Shown here: piece by piece, positions 1-8,592 of the stretch | Layout of the letters: every line of letters starts with the position of its first letter | Position numbering within the stretch: the stretch's first letter is position 1 | NCBI RefSeq assembly: GCF_010729105.1 | Contig: NZ_AP022573.1 | Span: forward strand, 2,666,001 to 2,730,000 | From: Mycobacterium saskatchewanense | GTDB lineage: Bacteria > Actinomycetota > Actinomycetes > Mycobacteriales > Mycobacteriaceae | DNA length: 64,000 nucleotides | Direction: 5' to 3' | Position numbers and translations under genes: made by a program | Notes under the pieces: model-generated | Told to the model about the DNA's origin: nothing | The model's input: the letters and a program-made list of their open reading frames with translations, nothing else | The model's database searches: none

Positions 1-197
1 CCACCAACGGAGTGGTCAGTGTGGCCTGGCAGCAGGTCTGCCTGGGCGCCCACCGGGCCGGTGCGCGTTGCGATGTCCACATCGATGGTGATCTGCTGCG
101 CTTTTTCATCGGCGACGAACTCGTCAAAACCGCCGCCCGGACCAGCCGCGGCGAGGTACGAAACAAACGGACCTTCCGCAGCCGCGAACAGGTCTAA
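1..197 (+). mobile_element. IS481-type transposase, C-terminal end (cut by window edge)
   Basis: The frame is open from base 3 to the TAA at 195-197. It encodes the C-terminal extension typical of actinobacterial IS481-type integrases: a small beta-rich stretch (VVSVAWQQVCLG, then LLRFFIGDELVKTAARTS) ending near REQV. The catalytic DDE core would lie to the left of the window, so completeness cannot be judged. The frame runs straight up to the decayed AbiEii gene that follows, so the element may have inserted at or near that gene's 5' end. Family assignment is by recognition of the tail only. Confidence 0.7.
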
Positions 198-212
198 CCA
201 CTAGCCCAGAGT

Positions 213-1052
213 GTCAAGGATCAACCGGAACAGATCCGTCAACCATCAACCGACCCTGAACAGAAGGGCCGTCCTACCCAAGAGTTGCTTGCCTTTTACG
301 TGGTCGAGCGCTGGCTTGCGCGACTGGCACTCTCGCCATACGCCGAGCAGTTCGTGCTCAAAGGCGGGATCCTCTTGGCGGCGTTCGACGCGCGCCGGCC
401 GACCGCTGACGTTGATGCGTTGGCACGAAACTTCGCCAACGACGAAGCGACTGTCGTCGCGCGAATCGTCGCCATCGCCGAGCAATCAATCCCCGACGAC
501 GGGGGCGAATACCCCACTCACACGGTGACGTCGCGCGTGATCCGCGACGAGGACTGTACTCGGGAGTGCGCGTCGCGACGGACTGCGGAATCGCATCTGC
601 GGTCATTGAGCTGCGTCTGGACGTCAACTTCGGCGACTCCGTCACTCCCGCACCTCAACAAATCGACCTACCCGCGCTACGGCCGGATCATCCACCGATT
701 CGAATCCTCGGTTATCCGCTCGAGACAGTGCTCGCCGAAACGATCTCCACCGCAATAGGTCTCGGACCACCGAACACCCGCGTGCGCGACTACGCCGACA
801 TCTACACCCTCACCGGCGACCGAGACATCTCGATCGGCCGCTGGCGACGCGCTGATCGCAACTGCCAGTTACCGCGGCACTGATGTCGTAGCGCTGTCGT
901 CGGTGATCGGAGACCTGATCGAGTTGAGGCGAGGGTCGTACGACGCCTATAGAGCCGGTCTCGGACCCGATGGCGCTGCGCTACCACAGGAATTCGCCGC
1001 CGCGGTAACGTGGCTTAATCCGGATCCGCCGCTCGCGCCTGCTCTTCGCTGA
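213..1052 (+). pseudogene. AbiEii/AbiGii-type nucleotidyltransferase toxin, frameshifted
   Basis: Three pieces in two frames reconstruct one nucleotidyltransferase of the AbiEii family, the toxin half of type IV toxin-antitoxin or abortive-infection systems. Frame A (to about 554) has LAFYVVERWLARLAL, then FVLKGGILLAAF and the TADVDALA motif that carries the catalytic acidic residues. Frame B (about 555-830) has VATDCGIASAVIELRLDVNFGD through the ILGYPLETVLAE block. Frame A resumes at about 831 and runs to the TGA at 1050-1052. A one-base loss near 554 and a one-base gain near 830 explain the pieces. Frame A contains a TGA at 756-758, so no full protein can be made. No good start codon precedes the first block; the frame is open back to the transposase stop, which suggests the 5' end is also lost. 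No AbiEi antitoxin gene is visible, although it could lie left of the window. Confidence 0.8.
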
Positions 1053-1160
1053 GCTTCAATAGGCGCACTTCTTGCGCCGTCACCATCTCGCCTGAAACAG
1101 AACGGTCAGCGGCCCGTTCACGACCGCCGATTGTTCGATGCACGCGGCCATGCTAGTTTG

Positions 1161-1179
1161 AACAACGTTGTTGTTTTAA
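1161..1179. promoter_or_regulatory. Candidate TetR operator upstream of the SDR operon
   Basis: The stretch contains a perfect 12-bp palindrome AACAACGTTGTT (1161-1172). The core AACGTTGTTGTTTTAA (1164-1179) matches 15 of 16 bases of a site at 8429-8444. It lies about 120 bp before the first gene of the SDR-oxidoreductase-ligase operon. Function as an operator is inferred from recurrence and position. Confidence 0.55.
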
Positions 1180-1301
1180 CATGTCAGCGTGAAATGGTGC
1201 CAGATGCGTACGTCGTATGACCGGGATTGCCGTGGCCACTGCGAGTTTGGCCGCATCCTAGCTATCGGGAAGCAAGGCAGACTGGCTAAAGGCCGTCGGC
1301 C

Positions 1302-2063
1302 GTGATCGACTCATTGTTCTCTGTGGCCGGCAAGGTCATCCTGGTGACCGGTGGTAGCCGCGGGCTGGGCAAAGCGATGAGCCTGGGTCTGGCGGAGCGT
1401 GGCGCCAGAGTGATCGTTGCCAGTCGCAACCTGGATAGCTGCGGGAGCGTGGTGAGCCAGATCCGCGATAGTCAGGGCCACGCTGCGGCCGTCGCGTGCC
1501 ATGTCGCCGACTGGGACTCACTCGATGAGGTCGTCGACGCTGCCGTCGCGCAATGGGGGCGCCTAGACGGGTTGGTCAACAATGCCGGAATGAGTCCGCT
1601 GGCGCCGTCGCTGGTTGAAACCTCGGAACGGTTGTTCGACAAGGTGATTGGGGTCAACCTAAAAGGGCCTACACGCCTGACTGCGCTGGCTGCAGAGGCG
1701 ATGCGGAGCACCGGTGGCGGATCCATCGTCAACATCAGCTCGTTTGCCTCGGTGCGACCGACCCCGGTGGCCACCGTGTACTCGTCGGCGAAGGCGGGCT
1801 TGAATGCGCTGACGAAGGCCGCTGCCCTGGAATACGCCGGGGCAGGCGTACGGGTCAACGGCATCGTCTGCGGCACCTTCGACACGGATGCCACCGCAGG
1901 GTTGGTGGGCGATCCTGACCTGCTACCTGAAGTGGTGCGGCGCATCGCCTTGGGACGAGTCGGTCGTCCCGACGAGGTCGTCGGCGGGGTCGTCTATCTA
2001 TTGTCTAACGCGTCGTCGTACACCTCGGGCGCATTGCTGGCTATCGATGGCGGGATCACCTGA
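1302..2063 (+). CDS. SDR-family oxidoreductase
   Basis: This is a 253-residue classical short-chain dehydrogenase/reductase. It has the NAD(P)-binding TGGSRGLG motif near residue 16, NNAG near residue 92, the catalytic Ser in SIVNISS and the YSSAK Tyr/Lys pair near residue 160, and the C-terminal DGGIT end. Length is normal for the family. The start is a GTG at 1302. It is first in a three-gene plus-strand operon with a quinone oxidoreductase and an acyl-CoA ligase, behind a candidate operator at 1161. In that setting it probably reduces or oxidises a keto/hydroxy group on an acid or acyl-CoA intermediate. The substrate cannot be read from the sequence. Confidence 0.9.
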   Translation: MIDSLFSVAGKVILVTGGSRGLGKAMSLGLAERGARVIVASRNLDSCGSVVSQIRDSQGHAAAVACHVADWDSLDEVVDAAVAQWGRLDGLVNNAGMSPLAPSLVETSERLFDKVIGVNLKGPTRLTALAAEAMRSTGGGSIVNISSFASVRPTPVATVYSSAKAGLNALTKAAALEYAGAGVRVNGIVCGTFDTDATAGLVGDPDLLPEVVRRIALGRVGRPDEVVGGVVYLLSNASSYTSGALLAIDGGIT

Positions 2064-2171
2064 TGAGGACAGCGCAGTGAAGGCCACGCGCATTGTGGGC
2101 TTTGTCTGACCTCGCCGGCTTGGCAGTCAGGCCTGTGTGAAACGACCAAGCATCAAGATGGGAAAACAGCG

Positions 2172-3167
2172 ATGAAGGCGTGGGTTGCGACGAGCTTGGA
2201 CGGCGAAGACGGGTTGCAGCTGCGTGATTTACCGAGTCCGGTGTGCGAAGCGACGCAGGTGCGCATCGCCAATCACGCTGTTGCACTCAACTTCGCTGAC
2301 GTACTAATTACCCGAGGGAAGTACCAACTTCGCCTCGAACCGCCGTTCGTGCCGGGCACCGAATGCGCCGGCATCATCTCCGAAGTGGGCTCCGAAGTAG
2401 CCGGGCTAGCGGTCGGCGACCGTGTCTTGACCGTTGCCGGCTTCGGAGCATTCGCCGAAGAAGTGGTGGCGGCACCGTCGATCCAGCAGCTGCATCGCAT
2501 ACCGACGGCGATGCCGTTCACCGAGGCAGCCGGTTTCGCAATGGTTCATGGCACCGCGATACACGCCCTGCGTCAACGCGGCAATCTCCAACCCGGAGAG
2601 ACCGTCTTGGTACTGGGCGCGGGGGGTGGTTGCGGAAGCGCCGCGGTCGCCGTCGCTACCGCCATGGGGGCCCGCGTCATCGCAGGAGCGTCATCTGCTC
2701 AAAAGTGCGCCATCGCTTTCACACTCGGCGCTCAGGATGTCATCAATTACGCGACTGAAGACCTGCGTGAGCAGGTCATGAACCTGACCGGGGGCGCGGG
2801 GGTCGACGTGGTGTTCGATCCGGTGGGTGGCAACCTGTTCGATCAGGCCCGCCGCTGCGTGGGATGGAACGGCCGGTATCTCGTCATAGGTTTCGCGGCC
2901 GGGGATATCCCGGTGATGCCGGCCAATTACACGATCCTCAAATCGATGGCGATGGTGGGCGTCGCCTACGGCATGTCGGCGCTGAAGGATCCCGCGATGA
3001 ACGAATCGAACTTCAACCAGCTTTTCGACTGGTACTCCCGTGGCAAGCTGCCCGCCCACCTCGGCACCGTGGTCGGCTTTGGCGAGCTCAAACACGCGTG
3101 CGAGGAATTGTTTGCGGGTAGCGCGCTCGGCAAGACCGTCATCGAAATCGAAACGAGCCAGCCATGA
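2172..3167 (+). CDS. NADPH:quinone oxidoreductase-like MDR protein
   Basis: This 331-residue zinc-free medium-chain dehydrogenase/reductase has an N-terminal GroES-like domain (LNFADVLITRGKYQ, PFVPGTECAGII) and a Rossmann domain with VLVLGAGGGCGSAAV near residue 145. The zinc-binding cysteines of alcohol dehydrogenases are absent, which points to the quinone oxidoreductase/enoyl reductase branch. Its stop overlaps the next start by four bases (ATGA at 3164-3167), so it is translationally coupled to the acyl-CoA ligase. It may reduce an alpha,beta-unsaturated carbonyl or acyl-CoA intermediate in the same pathway. This role is inferred. Confidence 0.88.
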   Translation: MKAWVATSLDGEDGLQLRDLPSPVCEATQVRIANHAVALNFADVLITRGKYQLRLEPPFVPGTECAGIISEVGSEVAGLAVGDRVLTVAGFGAFAEEVVAAPSIQQLHRIPTAMPFTEAAGFAMVHGTAIHALRQRGNLQPGETVLVLGAGGGCGSAAVAVATAMGARVIAGASSAQKCAIAFTLGAQDVINYATEDLREQVMNLTGGAGVDVVFDPVGGNLFDQARRCVGWNGRYLVIGFAAGDIPVMPANYTILKSMAMVGVAYGMSALKDPAMNESNFNQLFDWYSRGKLPAHLGTVVGFGELKHACEELFAGSALGKTVIEIETSQP

Positions 3168-4885
3168 TTACCACCCCCGCGGTCGTCCACGCCACGATCG
3201 AGCGTCTCACCGCGCCTGGTGGGCCATTCGAAGTCGGCGAGACCACCGTTGACGGCAGAACCTACCGAACTTTCACCCATGCGTTTCCCACCGTGGTGGA
3301 CGTGCTCGCTGCAGGACGCGGACACGGCGATGCGGATTTTTTGGTGTGCGGTGATGAGCGCTGGTCCTTTCACCGATTTTTCGCCGACGTCGACGCGTTG
3401 GCGGCGACGTTGCAGCACGACTTCGGTGTCCAGGTGGGCGATCGGGTGGCCATCGCGATGCGCAACTGTCCGGACTGGTGTCTGGTCTTCGCCGCCGCGA
3501 CCCTGATCGGTGCGGTTGTGGTGCCGGTCAATAGCTGGGGTTCAGTTGACGAACTCACGTTCACGGTCCGCAACTGCGGTGCGACCGTGTTGGCCGCCGA
3601 CCTCCCACGTGCCCGGACGGCTTTGGCTGGGACGCTGAATCCCTCAATGCGCCTGCTGTTCAGCGATAACGACGGTGCAGCCGCCGAACTGCCGGAGATC
3701 CCGGCACACCTGATGACCATTTATCCCATCCGCGAGGCGGCGGCCGCCGGTCGCGGCCGGGCTTATGCGCCGGCTAGCCCCGAACCACGGGATGTGGCCT
3801 TGCTGCTGTACACGTCGGGAACCTCCGGTACACCGAAAGGTGTGATCTATCGGCATGTCGCGATAGGTCAGGCGTTGATGAACATGACCTTCGTCGGGTT
3901 CCTTGCGATCGAGCTCGGCGGAATGGTCGAATTGCGCGGCGACGCAACCGCGGAGGTCCAGCTGGCTACGGTTCCCCTGTTCCACGCCACGGGCCTGTTC
4001 AGTGCGTTCTTACTGCCTGCCGTCGTCGGGCAGAAGGTGGCGATGGTACGCAAATGGGATCCCGAGACCGCGATGCAGACCATTGAGCGCGAGAAGGTCA
4101 CCATGGTCTCGACGGTGCCGGCCATCCTCAAAGATCTGTTGACGCATCCTCGTCTTGGCGACTACGACTTGTCCTCGGTGTCGCGTGTTGCCGCCGCCGG
4201 GGCGGCCACTCCCTCAGACCTGCCGGCACTTTTGCAGGACAAGCTCGGAATCGTCGCCCGTTCTGCCGGTTACGGCTTGACAGAGACCGCGGCCGTGTGC
4301 GCGACAATGAGCGGGCCGGTGTTCGATCTCAAGCCGTTCTCCTGCGGAGTGCTCTCGCCGATTATGGAGTTGCGGGCGCAGCGCGCCGACATGACCGGCG
4401 CCGCGACGGATGACGAGGGCGAGATTCAACTGCGCGGCATCACCGTCACACCTGGATACTGGCAACTAGACGAGCTGACGCGCGAGGCGTTCACCTCCGA
4501 CGGGTGGTTTCGTACCGGCGATCTGGGCCACTTGGATGACGACGGTTTCTTGCATATCACCGGCCGCATCAAGGAAATCGTCATTCGCGGCGGAGAGAAC
4601 ATCTCGCCCCTCGAGATTGAAAACGTTGCCTACCAACATCCTTCGGTCAAGGAGGCCGCAGCCTTCGGGATTGCCGACGACCGGATGGGCGAGGAGCTGG
4701 CCTTGGTGTGTTACCCCCAACCCAATGCCGAGCTCACCAAGGAGGCGCTGCGCGATCATCTTCAGGCGGCGTTGCCGCCTCACAAGGTGCCCAAATACAT
4801 CACCCTGGCCGATACCCCGTTGCCGCGCAACGCAAGCGAGAAGATCCACCGTCTGGCACTACGGAAGAGTTTTGTGCCAGGCTGA
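3164..4885 (+). CDS. AMP-forming acyl-CoA synthetase (class I adenylate-forming)
   Basis: A 573-residue AMP-binding enzyme that activates a carboxylic acid to an acyl-adenylate and then to the CoA thioester. Visible motifs are the P-loop-like LLYTSGTSGTPKGV (about residue 209), YGLTETAAV (about 369), GWFRTGDLG (about 447), GRIKEIVIRGGENISP (about 466) and the C-terminal catalytic Lys region PRNASEKIHR. Length and motif order are complete. It overlaps the upstream oxidoreductase by 4 bp. The best fit is the entry step of the catabolic module, supplying CoA esters to the SDR and the downstream dehydrogenase/kinase genes. Chain length and substrate are not predictable by eye. Confidence 0.92.
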   Translation: MITTPAVVHATIERLTAPGGPFEVGETTVDGRTYRTFTHAFPTVVDVLAAGRGHGDADFLVCGDERWSFHRFFADVDALAATLQHDFGVQVGDRVAIAMRNCPDWCLVFAAATLIGAVVVPVNSWGSVDELTFTVRNCGATVLAADLPRARTALAGTLNPSMRLLFSDNDGAAAELPEIPAHLMTIYPIREAAAAGRGRAYAPASPEPRDVALLLYTSGTSGTPKGVIYRHVAIGQALMNMTFVGFLAIELGGMVELRGDATAEVQLATVPLFHATGLFSAFLLPAVVGQKVAMVRKWDPETAMQTIEREKVTMVSTVPAILKDLLTHPRLGDYDLSSVSRVAAAGAATPSDLPALLQDKLGIVARSAGYGLTETAAVCATMSGPVFDLKPFSCGVLSPIMELRAQRADMTGAATDDEGEIQLRGITVTPGYWQLDELTREAFTSDGWFRTGDLGHLDDDGFLHITGRIKEIVIRGGENISPLEIENVAYQHPSVKEAAAFGIADDRMGEELALVCYPQPNAELTKEALRDHLQAALPPHKVPKYITLADTPLPRNASEKIHRLALRKSFVPG

Positions 4886-4942
4886 CCCAATAACCACGTC
4901 AGGCTGGCGGAACGCCACGCCGTTGCCGCGCTGTAGTTCTCG

Positions 4943-5890
4943 CTAGAGCACGGCGACCGGGTTGGTTGCCGATGCGGTGACCCCTACAAACCGCCATGGG
5001 AGCATGGTAAATAAGAACTCCCACCGGCGTCGCCGGCTACACTCCCCTGCGAGCTCGGTGAGTTCGACGTTGTCGATGAGCCATAAGCCCAGTGCGACGA
5101 GTCCGACGGCGTGGATGGGTCGGAACAGGTCCATGGTGTCGTATCCCGACGGTTGGACGTCTTGAATGCAGTCGCTTCCCAGTACGGCGATATCGCGTTC
5201 GCGCAAGTAGGGCAGGCAGGCCGCGTGCAGACCGGCCGCCGGGTCACCGAACTTGCGGTCAGGTTCGTCCAGCGCGCGTGCGACGTGGCCGGTGTGAACG
5301 AGCAATGCATCACCCGCGCTGACGCGGACGCCCTGACGCTGCTCGGCGGCGGCCAGTTCGTCGGGCATGATGGCATGCCCGCCGTCAAGCCAGCGCACAC
5401 CGTGAAGGCCAGCGATATCCAATAGCACTCCGCGAGTGATGATTCCGTCACTGGCGTGGTGGATGGACAGTTTTTCCGCGCCGCCCAGTGAGTTGGTCGC
5501 ATTGGCGTCGAATCCGTTGTAATTCTTCCCATCCCATTGATAGTGCGCCAGACCGTCGAGGTGTGTGTGCGAGCCGTGGCCGATGAGCCCCACGTACTCA
5601 GCAACACCGTCAACGCGGACATCATCACCGAAGTAGTGGCTGATCTCGCCGAGTTCCATGAAGCGCTGGACCACGCCGATGCCACTGTGCAGCGGGTCGG
5701 GGTCTTTTGGATCGATGTCGCGCGACAACGACACTACGTCGCCGGTGGTCACGAGCGCGGCGGCGTTCCTCCGGTGCTCGGCGGTGATCAAGTTCAGCGT
5801 GCCCAGGCGATCGTCGTCACCCCACCGTCCCCAATTGGACAGGGTGTCGAAGTAGCTGATGACTTCCTCAGCGGTTGGCTTGTCTCCCAA
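4943..5890 (-). CDS. Cyclase-family (kynurenine formamidase-like) hydrolase
   Basis: A 315-residue protein of the PF04199 cyclase/formamidase-like family, metal-dependent amide or lactone hydrolases. It carries the family metal-binding signature HGSHTHLDGLAH near residue 105, preceded by the conserved RWGDDDRLGTLN N-terminal block. A second region, DALLVHTGH, is also typical. The start ATG lies 2 bp beyond the stop of the HpcH/HpaI aldolase, so the two minus-strand genes form one operon that converges on the ligase operon. It probably opens a lactone or hydrolyses an amide or ester in the same catabolic route. The exact substrate is unknown. Confidence 0.85.
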   Translation of the reverse strand: MGDKPTAEEVISYFDTLSNWGRWGDDDRLGTLNLITAEHRRNAAALVTTGDVVSLSRDIDPKDPDPLHSGIGVVQRFMELGEISHYFGDDVRVDGVAEYVGLIGHGSHTHLDGLAHYQWDGKNYNGFDANATNSLGGAEKLSIHHASDGIITRGVLLDIAGLHGVRWLDGGHAIMPDELAAAEQRQGVRVSAGDALLVHTGHVARALDEPDRKFGDPAAGLHAACLPYLRERDIAVLGSDCIQDVQPSGYDTMDLFRPIHAVGLVALGLWLIDNVELTELAGECSRRRRWEFLFTMLPWRFVGVTASATNPVAVL

Positions 5891-5892
5891 AG

Positions 5893-6699
5893 CTATTGAC
5901 CTTTTCCCGGTTGTGAGATAAGCGAGTTCTTCAGTTCGTCTAGCTGGGCTTGCATCACCGTGACGAGGATTCCGCGGTCTCCGGTGACGTTGATGATGCG
6001 CGAGCCGCTGGCTGCCACTGCCGCGGCGAGCCCCCCGGAACCAAATCCTGCGATCGCTACAAACTCAATGCCGGCGTTCCTGGTGGCCTCGACGATGCGC
6101 GTTCTGGCCGCGTCGATATCGGGATGAGCGACATCGCCCTCGTAGCCCAACGCCATCGAGAGGTCGAATGGACCGAACACCAGGCCGTCGAGCCCTCCGA
6201 CCCGGGCGATATCGGTGACGTTCGCGACGCCTTCGGGATCTTCGATCAGGCCGAAGACCAGGGTGTCGCGGTTCGCCCGCCGGTAGTCTGCGATCCAGTC
6301 TTGGGTGTAGTGGCCAACGGCGCGGGTGGCCGGACACGCGCCCCGAGTACCCTCCGGCTCGTACTTGCTCGCCTGGACGATCGCTTGCGCAATGGCCGCG
6401 GTGCTGGTGTGGGGCACGATGATTCCGGTGGCACCGGCATCAAGCACGCGCTGAATGAACGACGGGGTATGGTCGGGCACTCGCACGATCGCATCGACGC
6501 CGACCGCGTCGGCTGCTCGGACGAGCGTGTTGATATCGCCCAGATCGAGGGTGCCGTGTTCGGCGTCGATCCAGACGAAGTCATAGCCGGTGTAGCCGGC
6601 AATCTCTACCGCCTCGGCGCATGGCATCTGAATGGTCGCACCATAGGCACGCTCACCGGCTTCCCATTTATCCCTGATGCGTCGCGTGTAGGTGCGCAT
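5893..6699 (-). CDS. HpcH/HpaI-type aldolase/citrate lyase family protein
   Basis: A 268-residue class II pyruvate-type aldolase of the HpcH/HpaI family. These metal-dependent TIM-barrel enzymes cleave 4-hydroxy-2-oxo acids into pyruvate and an aldehyde. Key sites are FVWIDAEHG near residue 41 (catalytic His), the metal-site Glu in FGLIEDPEG near residue 148 and Asp in FGPFDLS near residue 175. It is first in a two-gene operon with the cyclase-family hydrolase. A site resembling the SDR-operon operator lies about 175 bp upstream (6873-6891). The pathway role is inferred from neighbours. Confidence 0.88.
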   Translation of the reverse strand: MRTYTRRIRDKWEAGERAYGATIQMPCAEAVEIAGYTGYDFVWIDAEHGTLDLGDINTLVRAADAVGVDAIVRVPDHTPSFIQRVLDAGATGIIVPHTSTAAIAQAIVQASKYEPEGTRGACPATRAVGHYTQDWIADYRRANRDTLVFGLIEDPEGVANVTDIARVGGLDGLVFGPFDLSMALGYEGDVAHPDIDAARTRIVEATRNAGIEFVAIAGFGSGGLAAAVAASGSRIINVTGDRGILVTVMQAQLDELKNSLISQPGKGQ

Positions 6700-6872
6700 G
6701 AGCTTCTCCTAGTCTTTGATGCAGCGTGCGCCAGCGTGGCGTGTGACGGGTTCGCCTCGCGCCTGACTGAAGAACCAGGGCAGTTTGCCGGGAACGCAGT
6801 TACGTTGTTGCACACCGTTGTTCTTGACTTCAGCGCCCAGCCCTGATGGCCACGCCGGTTGCCGTTTCAAAG

Positions 6873-6891
6873 AACAACATTGTTTTCTTAA
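6873..6891. promoter_or_regulatory. Candidate TetR operator upstream of the aldolase operon
   Basis: AACAACATTGTT (6873-6884) differs at one base from the perfect palindrome at 1161-1172. The longer match 6876-6891 agrees with the 1164-1179 site at 13 of 16 positions. It lies upstream of the minus-strand aldolase-cyclase operon. Operator function is inferred. Confidence 0.5.
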
Positions 6892-6984
6892 TCGAGATTA
6901 ACCGCGATGGACGTCGTGTGCAACCATGGTCCCGGCGAGGTCTGTGACGCATCGATCACATGTGCGTGCCGGCAACGGCGGTGA

Positions 6985-7290
6985 TCACACGGAAGGACCG
7001 TCGAACCGGTCCCACGTGGCTATCTCGTCCACCGATTTGCGAGTGAGCTTCGTAACTTGGCGCACCGGTTTACCCAGGGGCAGGGCGGCAGCGACGGCGA
7101 AGCGGTCTGGGATGTTCAGCAGATCTTTGACGGCGGGTTCGCGGGCTACCACCGTCGTCGTAAGCACGCCACCGTAACCTTCGTTACGTGCGGCGAGCAG
7201 AATATTCCACGCGAACGGGTAGACCGATACGCCGCCGACCACACCGACTCGATCGAGGTCCTGGTCGAGTGCCGCGGTGACAATGGTAAA
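6985..7290 (-). pseudogene. Nitroreductase-family protein, 5'-truncated remnant
   Basis: Only the C-terminal 90-100 residues of an FMN-dependent nitroreductase are present. The open stretch reads FTIVTAALDQDLDRVG, then GGVSVYPFAWNILLAARNEG, GVLTTTVVAREP and the terminal block LPLGKPVRQVTKLTRKSVDE. An in-frame TAA lies just upstream (about 7295), and no N-terminal FMN-binding block is found to the right before the TetR gene. Family members are about 190-210 residues, so more than half is lost. A short protein from the GTG at 7242 is possible but unlikely to fold. Confidence 0.75.
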
Positions 7291-7486
7291 ACGCCGTTAC
7301 CTCACGGTGCGTGGGACGAGTGATCCAGCAGCGCAGTAGTTGAGTGCAATACGTCACTAATCGCCGACGGGTCGCATCGCGGCGGTTGTCGTTCGGCCCC
7401 TGACAGGTCATCGGCAGTCAGCAAAGTGTTTCGCGGGCGCGATGAGACCTCGTCGCTCGCCGGTCGTTACTGCCACACCCACAGTG

Positions 7487-8155
7487 TCATCGCGCACCGG
7501 CTCGGCTCGAAGCACGTTGGCGCGATACGGACTTAGAGGTCTTCGAGCGCGGCGTCAGGCTGGGGCTTGCGCGGCGCGTTGTCGTTGCGGCCGTCTGGGC
7601 CTGTGCCCTTACACCGGCAATAATCCAGCGCACGGTTTGCGGGAAGTTTTTCTCCAGGTTGACGATCTGCTGGTGCGTCACCGTCTTCTCTGTTATTCCA
7701 CGCAGTGCATGCACCTCGGTGACGCTGTGGTTGATCGTCACGTTGAGTAGCGTGCGCGCGAATTCGACCGCGATGCGACGTGAAAACCCTTCTTGGACAG
7801 TAGCTTTGATAAGCGCATTGACATAGTCGACGATGACTTCGCGGTCGGCGATCGTCATCACTTCGGTGAGATGAGGATGGGCACGTAGGCTCTCGTGTAA
7901 CGCCATGCACCAGCGGTAGGCGGTGGAATCCCAGGTGGAGTAGGGCTTGAATTGCAGCCCAATTCGTGCGAAATGCCGGGCGACCAGAGCACGGGTGAGT
8001 TCCTCGCGGTTGCCGACCTGCTGATATAAGGTTCGCGTGGAGATGCCCAAATGCGCTGATAGACGCCGTGCTTGGAGACCGGAAGGACCCTCGGTGTCGA
8101 GAAGTTCCAACGCGCTGGCGTAGATCTTCTCTGCTGAGATTAATGGCTTCGCCAC
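7487..8155 (-). CDS. TetR/AcrR-family transcriptional regulator
   Basis: A 222-residue regulator with an N-terminal TetR helix-turn-helix (SAEKIYASALELLDTEG, then LSAHLGISTRTLYQQVGNREEL, residues about 7-55) and a divergent ligand-binding C-terminal domain. The start is GTG at 8155. It is divergent from the acyl-CoA dehydrogenase gene. It is the most central local regulator of the four promoters that share the AACGTYGTTGTTTTAA-like motif, and so the best candidate to bind them. The last 30 residues are Arg/Ser-rich, unlike a typical TetR end, so the 3' end may have been altered by rearrangement. The assigned operator is a hypothesis. Confidence 0.85.
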   Translation of the reverse strand: MAKPLISAEKIYASALELLDTEGPSGLQARRLSAHLGISTRTLYQQVGNREELTRALVARHFARIGLQFKPYSTWDSTAYRWCMALHESLRAHPHLTEVMTIADREVIVDYVNALIKATVQEGFSRRIAVEFARTLLNVTINHSVTEVHALRGITEKTVTHQQIVNLEKNFPQTVRWIIAGVRAQAQTAATTTRRASPSLTPRSKTSKSVSRQRASSRAGAR

Positions 8156-8592
8156 ATCCGCATTCTACATTTACGGGGCCGCGGAAAACTAGCCTGGTAC
8201 GCGTCGGAGCGGTTCACCGTGCGTACCACCGGCGGGAGTTCCAGATCGCCAACGGCTGCCCTCGACAATGCCAGCCACATGGCGCTAGCGACAAGATGTC
8301 TCCGGCCACGAGTAAGCCTGCGATCGGCTGGCTGCGCGCACAGGATCTCGGCCGACTCGCTGGCTCTTCTTGGATCAGCCCGGCGTTGACGAACGCTACA
8401 TTGCTTCTACCGCTTCGTTATGTAAGATAACGTCGTTGTTTTAATGCACACTGGATGACTAACACCACTACGAGTAGCGGGTCAAGGCTGTCATGGAGGT
8501 ACCTGTGGAACTCGCCGTCGGGTCCTGTCCCGCTACCCACTCCGGCGCGAGAACGCCTCTCGTCGGAACAGCCGACGAGAGGTGTGACCAAG
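8156..8592. other. Intergenic region between divergent TetR and acyl-CoA dehydrogenase
   Basis: About 440 bp with no supported gene. The open frame from 8455 in front of the dehydrogenase lacks family similarity and is taken as 5' leader. The notable element is the repeated motif at 8429-8444. Confidence 0.6.
8429..8444. promoter_or_regulatory. Candidate TetR operator upstream of acyl-CoA dehydrogenase
   Basis: AACGTCGTTGTTTTAA differs by one base from the stretch at 1164-1179. It lies about 150 bp before the dehydrogenase start and between it and the divergent TetR gene, a usual place for an autoregulated TetR operator. Confidence 0.55.
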
